Shown piece by piece: positions 52,201-58,200 of a DNA stretch of 64,000 nt. The notes under the pieces are model-generated. The model made no database searches. It worked only from the letters and a program-made list of their open reading frames with translations, and was not told the DNA's origin. The stretch's first letter is position 1. The number at the start of each line of letters is the position of its first letter. The position numbers and the translations under genes were made by a program. Source of the stretch: Ciona savignyi (Eukaryota; Chordata; Ascidiacea; Phlebobranchia; Cionidae); NCBI GenBank assembly GCA_000149265.1, contig CH002029.1:205855-269854 (forward strand), in the 5' to 3' direction.

Positions 52201-55200
52201 CTCTTCGGCTAAAAGACGGCGCACTTACCCACCAAGCTTATCGGTTAAAATGTTACCAAACGTGGGCAGGGAAATAAATTATAAAATAATACAAATGACA
52301 CGTCAGCACATATAAGTTGGACACCCCTTGTCTAGCTCATTAACTTAATTATTTACGCGATTTAAACCCTTGAACCACCACTGGCAGAACTACTGTTAAG
52401 TGAATAATTATTGCTGTGATAATTTTGTACCTGCCTAACTCCAAAGTTAATCGTCCGCCATGGGCTTGGTAGACTTAATGCAGGTGAGGGTCTTGCTTTC
52501 ACTAACTTTAAGCCTCTGTTGCGAACTAACCTGACCTATGCGGCCGCAGGAGTCTTGTTATAACTGGTTGCGATATCGCCGGCATCACCCGTCCGTGGAA
52601 AGTACAGAAAGAGGTAGTTGGTATCCGTGCATTGGTGACCGCAACCACATTAACACACCACCCCCACCCACATCATCATGCTAGTGTGAATGCGGCGCAT
52701 TTGTGTTTCACCCTGCGTAACGCGGCAGCTGACGCTACACGCATCTGCTGGAGCTATACTTGCGCAAACTCACAGGCAAAGTGAACTGTTTTGTAGCCGA
52801 ATGGTTAACGCGGCCGATTTATATACCGAATTTTATATTAAACACGGACTTAGATAGGAGCCTACTATGGGTTCGAACCTTATTCCCGTAAAAAAACGCT
52901 TACATGTCATTTTTATGTCCATAAGGCGACTATTGCATTGCACCGGCTTTTTCCCCCACAAATCACAATGCTTGCGTTTCCACTTGCGCATTTTTGGCCT
53001 CACTCGCATTATGTCACGCCAACCACCAATTTCTGCGCTTTCAACCCTCACTTGGTGACCCCGACATTCTGAAGCTAACTGTTTTCTTGGGCACACAGGG
53101 GAATGGTAATGACCGGGACTGATGTATCGGCGATCACAAAGCCGTGGCACCTTGAATTCCAGGTACCCAGGGTTCGGTTTGAATGAGCCCTGCTCTTAAA
53201 CTGCTGTTTTGTGCTTTCGGTTACCCTTACTACCCTCCATTAATTAACGAGTAATTGATGCGTCGAGTTTTTGATCAATAACGCGTAGGAATTGCACAGA
53301 GAATCATGTAATTCAGCAAAGCGAGACACACTGCACCAAATGCTTCCCACACACACTACCCATTGCATGTCATTTCACTGCATGTTGCTTGATCATATCT
53401 GTGTGTTGTTATAATAACTATGCTTATAATAGCTAACTAAGCATCCCATCCATAGCCTGATTATGGTGGCTAATTTAATCAATTTGAAAAATCGTATTTA
53501 AGATCACAAATTTAATTATAAAGTAATTTTTGTTGTAAATATTTTTGTACCGCTGCTGACGCTTATGCAATGTGCGTGCGAAGAAGCATGAAGTTACTAA
53601 CTGCGGTAGGCATTGAACCCAGCACCCTCATTTCCTTGAACGATCGTGTAACCGAACGGTTAGCGCGATCGATTCATATACAGAAATCAGTTTAAAAGCT
53701 GACCAAGTGACGATCCCATAACCTTATGCTGCACACACACATGCGCGCGAGCCGACACATACTCTAGTACGGTCGTGTGGCCGAATGGTTGGCCGAAAAA
53801 AACGAATTATATAGCAAAAAAACTTTCTTAATAACGAGCCAATGGGTTCGAAAATTAGCCTAATTGGCGCTCACTATAATGAAGCAAACATCTATGCTGG
53901 CTGGCGCGCATGTGTGTGTGCAGCATTAAGAACTCGTAATGGGACCGTCACTTGGTCGGTTTTTAATCTGGATTTTGCATATAATTTTGTATATGTGAAC
54001 CTGCCCAATCCTTGTGTGTGGAGCTGCCCAATGCCCGTCTACAAACGTCCACCACCAAGCTTAACTGGGCAAAATAAGCTAATATATTCATATACCAAGC
54101 ACATTATACAAGCAAACTAGCAGGATTTGCCCGGGTCCTGAAGCTCAGTTTCGCCGCAGATCGCACAACTCGTGGCCGAGGAGTTTTTCGAGCAGGGCGA
54201 CATTGAGAAAACGAAGTTACACCAGGAGCCGCCGGATATGATGAATAGAAAGCTCAAGCATAAATTGCCCAAGATGCAAATCGGTTTCATTGACAGTATT
54301 TGCTTGCCACTGTACGAGGTTAGTTACACGTTACACGTTATTTAAACGATACGTTACTCGTTAAACGATACGTTACACATTACACGTTGCACGTTAAGCT
54401 TAACGTTACACGTTAAACTATTTTTTACACGTCATATGATACGTAACACGTTATACATTACTTTACACGTCATATCGTCACCCTCATAACAAAACTGCCA
54501 AAGTCATTTTTTCCAGTTTTGAGATAATCACAAAAAACTTTGCCAGTTTTTTATCAATGACGATTCGGCCACGATTTATAGTGTGCAGAGTTGACAATAG
54601 AAGCAAAATGCAAAACAATGCTTTTTACTCGTTTGTATTATGACGTCATAGCTACATAGGACTTAGGCATAAATACGGGTGACTTAGGCAAAATAACACG
54701 AAGTAAGAAAAATAAGTTTTATTGTTAATTGGTTTTGTAACTTGTTAAGCTGGATTAGAATGAGGCAGACTATCAAAATAATGATGTGTACACAAGGGAA
54801 ATACCATTTTCATTGATTGTAAATCGGTAAATTTGCGATATGTTAGAGGTTTAGGACCAGCGAACACTTGGATCCACTCGAATGGCTCCTGTGTGATCCT
54901 GATTCTTTGTGGCAGCACCTCCCAATCTGCTGAAAATTTTAACTTAAACCGTACAGTCCCGTTGGAATTGTATTCTAATGCCCTTAGATCATGTACTGTT
55001 GGATCTCCACATTTTTTCCCGGGTCTAATACTTTTCATGTAACATCCAGTAAGCTTCTTAAAATCATTGTGGAAAATTTGCTTGACGTTGTAAGGTGTTG
55101 GCCGAATTCTTGCACTTTGCATTATAACAAAATAATCTCTGGGAGTATAAATATCACCTGCTATATTCCTCTCAATAGTGGAATGCATACTGTCTACCTC

Positions 55201-58200
55201 CATCTGGGTATGTCCCGCAACTAGGTATTTTTGTGTAATTTTGACATTACACTTTCTTGCCAACTCTAAATATGCATTGGAAACTGTTAAATTGCGGTTT
55301 TGATATCCGCAACCGTCACTCCAAATAATAACTTCTTTTACCCCTGGCCTTTGCTGAATAATGCGCTCGAAAGTGTGTATACTGCAAAAAAGCAAACACC
55401 TCACTGCTAAGATCCCCTTCATGCTCTTCCCATAAATAACAGAAGCCTTCTTTTGTTTGTAAATCATATAAAGTAAAGTTATGAACCTGTAACTTTGTTT
55501 TGTAATAAGCTGCGCTAGCCTTGGTTCTAGGACATAAAAGGACAGCCTGCATGTCCATAGTCCACACCATTTTTTCTTCATTGGCAGCTTTCTTGTCCTC
55601 CTCTTTTTCTTTCCGGGCCTCATCTTTTGCCAAAACGTGTGCTAGATATATCTCATTATCTAAGTTGCCAAGTTTCGCACTTACACATACATCACATTGA
55701 TCCTTTCTTGGAATAAATACTGAATAATTCTGCTGATGAAATATTTCATTGAACTTTGTGCCACCAACTGCTCTATTGCCTACTGTCTCTGCAGCTATCT
55801 GGTCACTCAATATGAAGTTTTGCAATTGTGGTGCCTGGATACAAAAATTTCTTGTTCTTGTATGTTGAAGAACTCCGGCAGTAGTGTGATGGTAGTGAAG
55901 GTAAGCCAGCCAACCACTGCTTAAGAAAGTCCAAGTCCTCCTTCTCCACATACGCCGTTTTGCCTGGGTAAAATAAATAATGGTAAGTGGTAATATAACA
56001 TGGTGTTTTAGGGGGTAGCCTACTGTAGTATAAAAACAAATAAGTTTTATTTTGCAGAATAACCCAATACCATTATTTAATCACATGTTTAAGTTTGACA
56101 AATACTTGCCTTTGCGTGGTCGATAACACTTTTCTTGTGTGTACGTAGTGTCCTTGACTGTCGTCAACCAGAATTTGACAGTTCTTTGGGCAAGACCAAG
56201 AGTAGAAGCAAAAAATGGCAGGCAAACCTGCACAGATGTTCCATCCTCTAACTTCATCCTATAGACATAGGACGACTTTCTCCTTGAAATAGTGTCCAGA
56301 ACTTTTATCTGTTTAATATTGACCTGGTAAAACATAAGTTCAGTTAGTCTATTTACAAAAGCAGTGCATCAGATAGGCATAATTATTATTTGTTTCAATT
56401 GTATTTATTTAATTTACTTTGGAAACCAAGGCTCGAACATATGCACGGCGTTCATCCCAGGATCCCATTTCAAAAAAGTTGTTGAAGATCCAGTTTCGCT
56501 GGTCTTCATTTATTGTTTGGCACTCTCTTAGTTGGGATTTTTTACAGAAATTGGATGTACATAGTGGCCCCATTTCTCTGGGTGGTTTTTCTACCCCTTT
56601 TCTGTTTTTATATGCTTTTCCCATCAGACGCCCTTTTATGCAGGTGTTATGGTTCCATGTGTCAGGTGCTGGACGCTTATTTCTCTTTAGCTTTACAGTT
56701 GCATCCTGAAAAGACATGAGTAAACACTTCACAAAGTTATTCTACACCTATATATCAACAGCGACAGAATAGAATATTAAATCATTCCGAACCATTGAAA
56801 CATTCTTTGAACAAATAAATAAAAAAAACCCGTAAACCCGAGAAATATATACTCACATTATCCATGCCATTAGTACCAGTACCACCATCACCATCATTAT
56901 TAATGCCATGAAATTCTGAGTGGTCAGGCTCAGCCAGTTCAGGGGGAATGGATTCAACCTGAAGTTCATCATCATTACTATCTGTAAATGTTAAGGATAA
57001 GTTAATATGACTACCAGCATTAGGTTTTAATAATCCCAGAATATTGAATCTGACTATATCAAATTGGCCTATGTAAATAATAACCTATGGGTCTACAGTA
57101 ATAGAGTAGCAGCAGTAGCTAGCAAGTAGGCCTAATGTTTCACAAAGTATTTCTGAACTTACAACATGCAGGCCTAGTCATACCGGCCCTTACTGTAAAC
57201 AGCATGCCATATACATACCGTATAGTCTAGTCCAACTATGGTATTCTATTTGTAAATGATCTAAGCCTACTTTAATACTAAATGGGTAATTATTGCAATC
57301 TACAAAGGGTCCAAAATCACTTACCACTCGAATCTGATGTATCAAGTAACAAAAGAACTTGATCCACAGTCACAAGTTGATTTCTCCTTTTCGCCATTTT
57401 AAAAATCTCTCTGAGGCAGCTAATCAGACTACAACGCAGAAACTGCGCTTGCTTTATTTGTATTTTTACAACGATTCACGACAATTTGTTTTGATTTCTA
57501 TTACTTCCTTAACTAAAATAAAACTAATGGTTCTCTGTTTTCTGGGACGTTTTTTCTAAATATAATTAAGTTAAATTGCCTATGTCACACTGCTGACATA
57601 GGCATATATGCAAAAAGTGTGTTTTAATATGCTTAAAATCCTTCCAATGACTTGGGCAGTTTAACACGTGTGCGAGTTGACACAAGGAGCGATTTAGGCA
57701 GAAAAGCTCAAAAAATTTAAAAAATGACTTAGGCACTTTTGTTATGAGGCTGACGATATGATACGTAACACGTTATACATTACTTTACACGTCATATGAT
57801 ACGTAACACTTTATACATTACTTTACACGTCATATGATACGTAACACGTTATACATTACTTTACACGTCATATGATACGTAACACTTTATACATTACTTT
57901 ACACGTCATATGATACGTAACACTTTATACATTACTTTACACGTCATATGATACGTAACACGCTATACATTACTTTACACGTCATATGATACGTTACATG
58001 TTATACAATACATTATATTTTAATCTATACGTTATACGTTAAAGGATACGTTACACGGTATGTTGGTTTGCTTCTCAGAAACCATTAATTATTATCTTTA
58101 AACGAGACTCTCGATTTTTGGGTTAAAATATGTGCGTATATTTGTTATCCAAGTACCTCCCTAAAGGGGGAACGATTTTATTACAATAACCGTGGAAATC

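Larger units (their letters stand above)
54476..57755 (-). mobile_element. DNA transposon, 3.28 kb, with TIRs, ATAT target duplication and spliced transposase-like gene
   Basis: Left end CGTCACCCTCATAACAAAA and inverted right end CGTCAGCCTCATAACAAAA begin terminal inverted repeats of about 38 bp with three mismatches. ATAT flanks both ends (54472-54475, 57756-57759). The insertion splits a 38-bp minisatellite whose units continue on both sides. Inside is a minus-strand gene of five exons (57325-57397, 56857-56981, 56418-56705, about 56110-56323, 54745-55963). The last exon holds [13 protein letters not shown] and [18 protein letters not shown], like an RNase-H/DDE-type core found in uncharacterised invertebrate transposon proteins. 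I cannot name the superfamily. Two apparent frameshifts mean this copy is probably inactive, unless they are sequencing errors. Confidence 0.85.

Noticed and set aside
54745-55623. 292-codon ORF as a host gene
   Set aside because: It lies between terminal inverted repeats and continues other transposon exons, so it is transposon-encoded.
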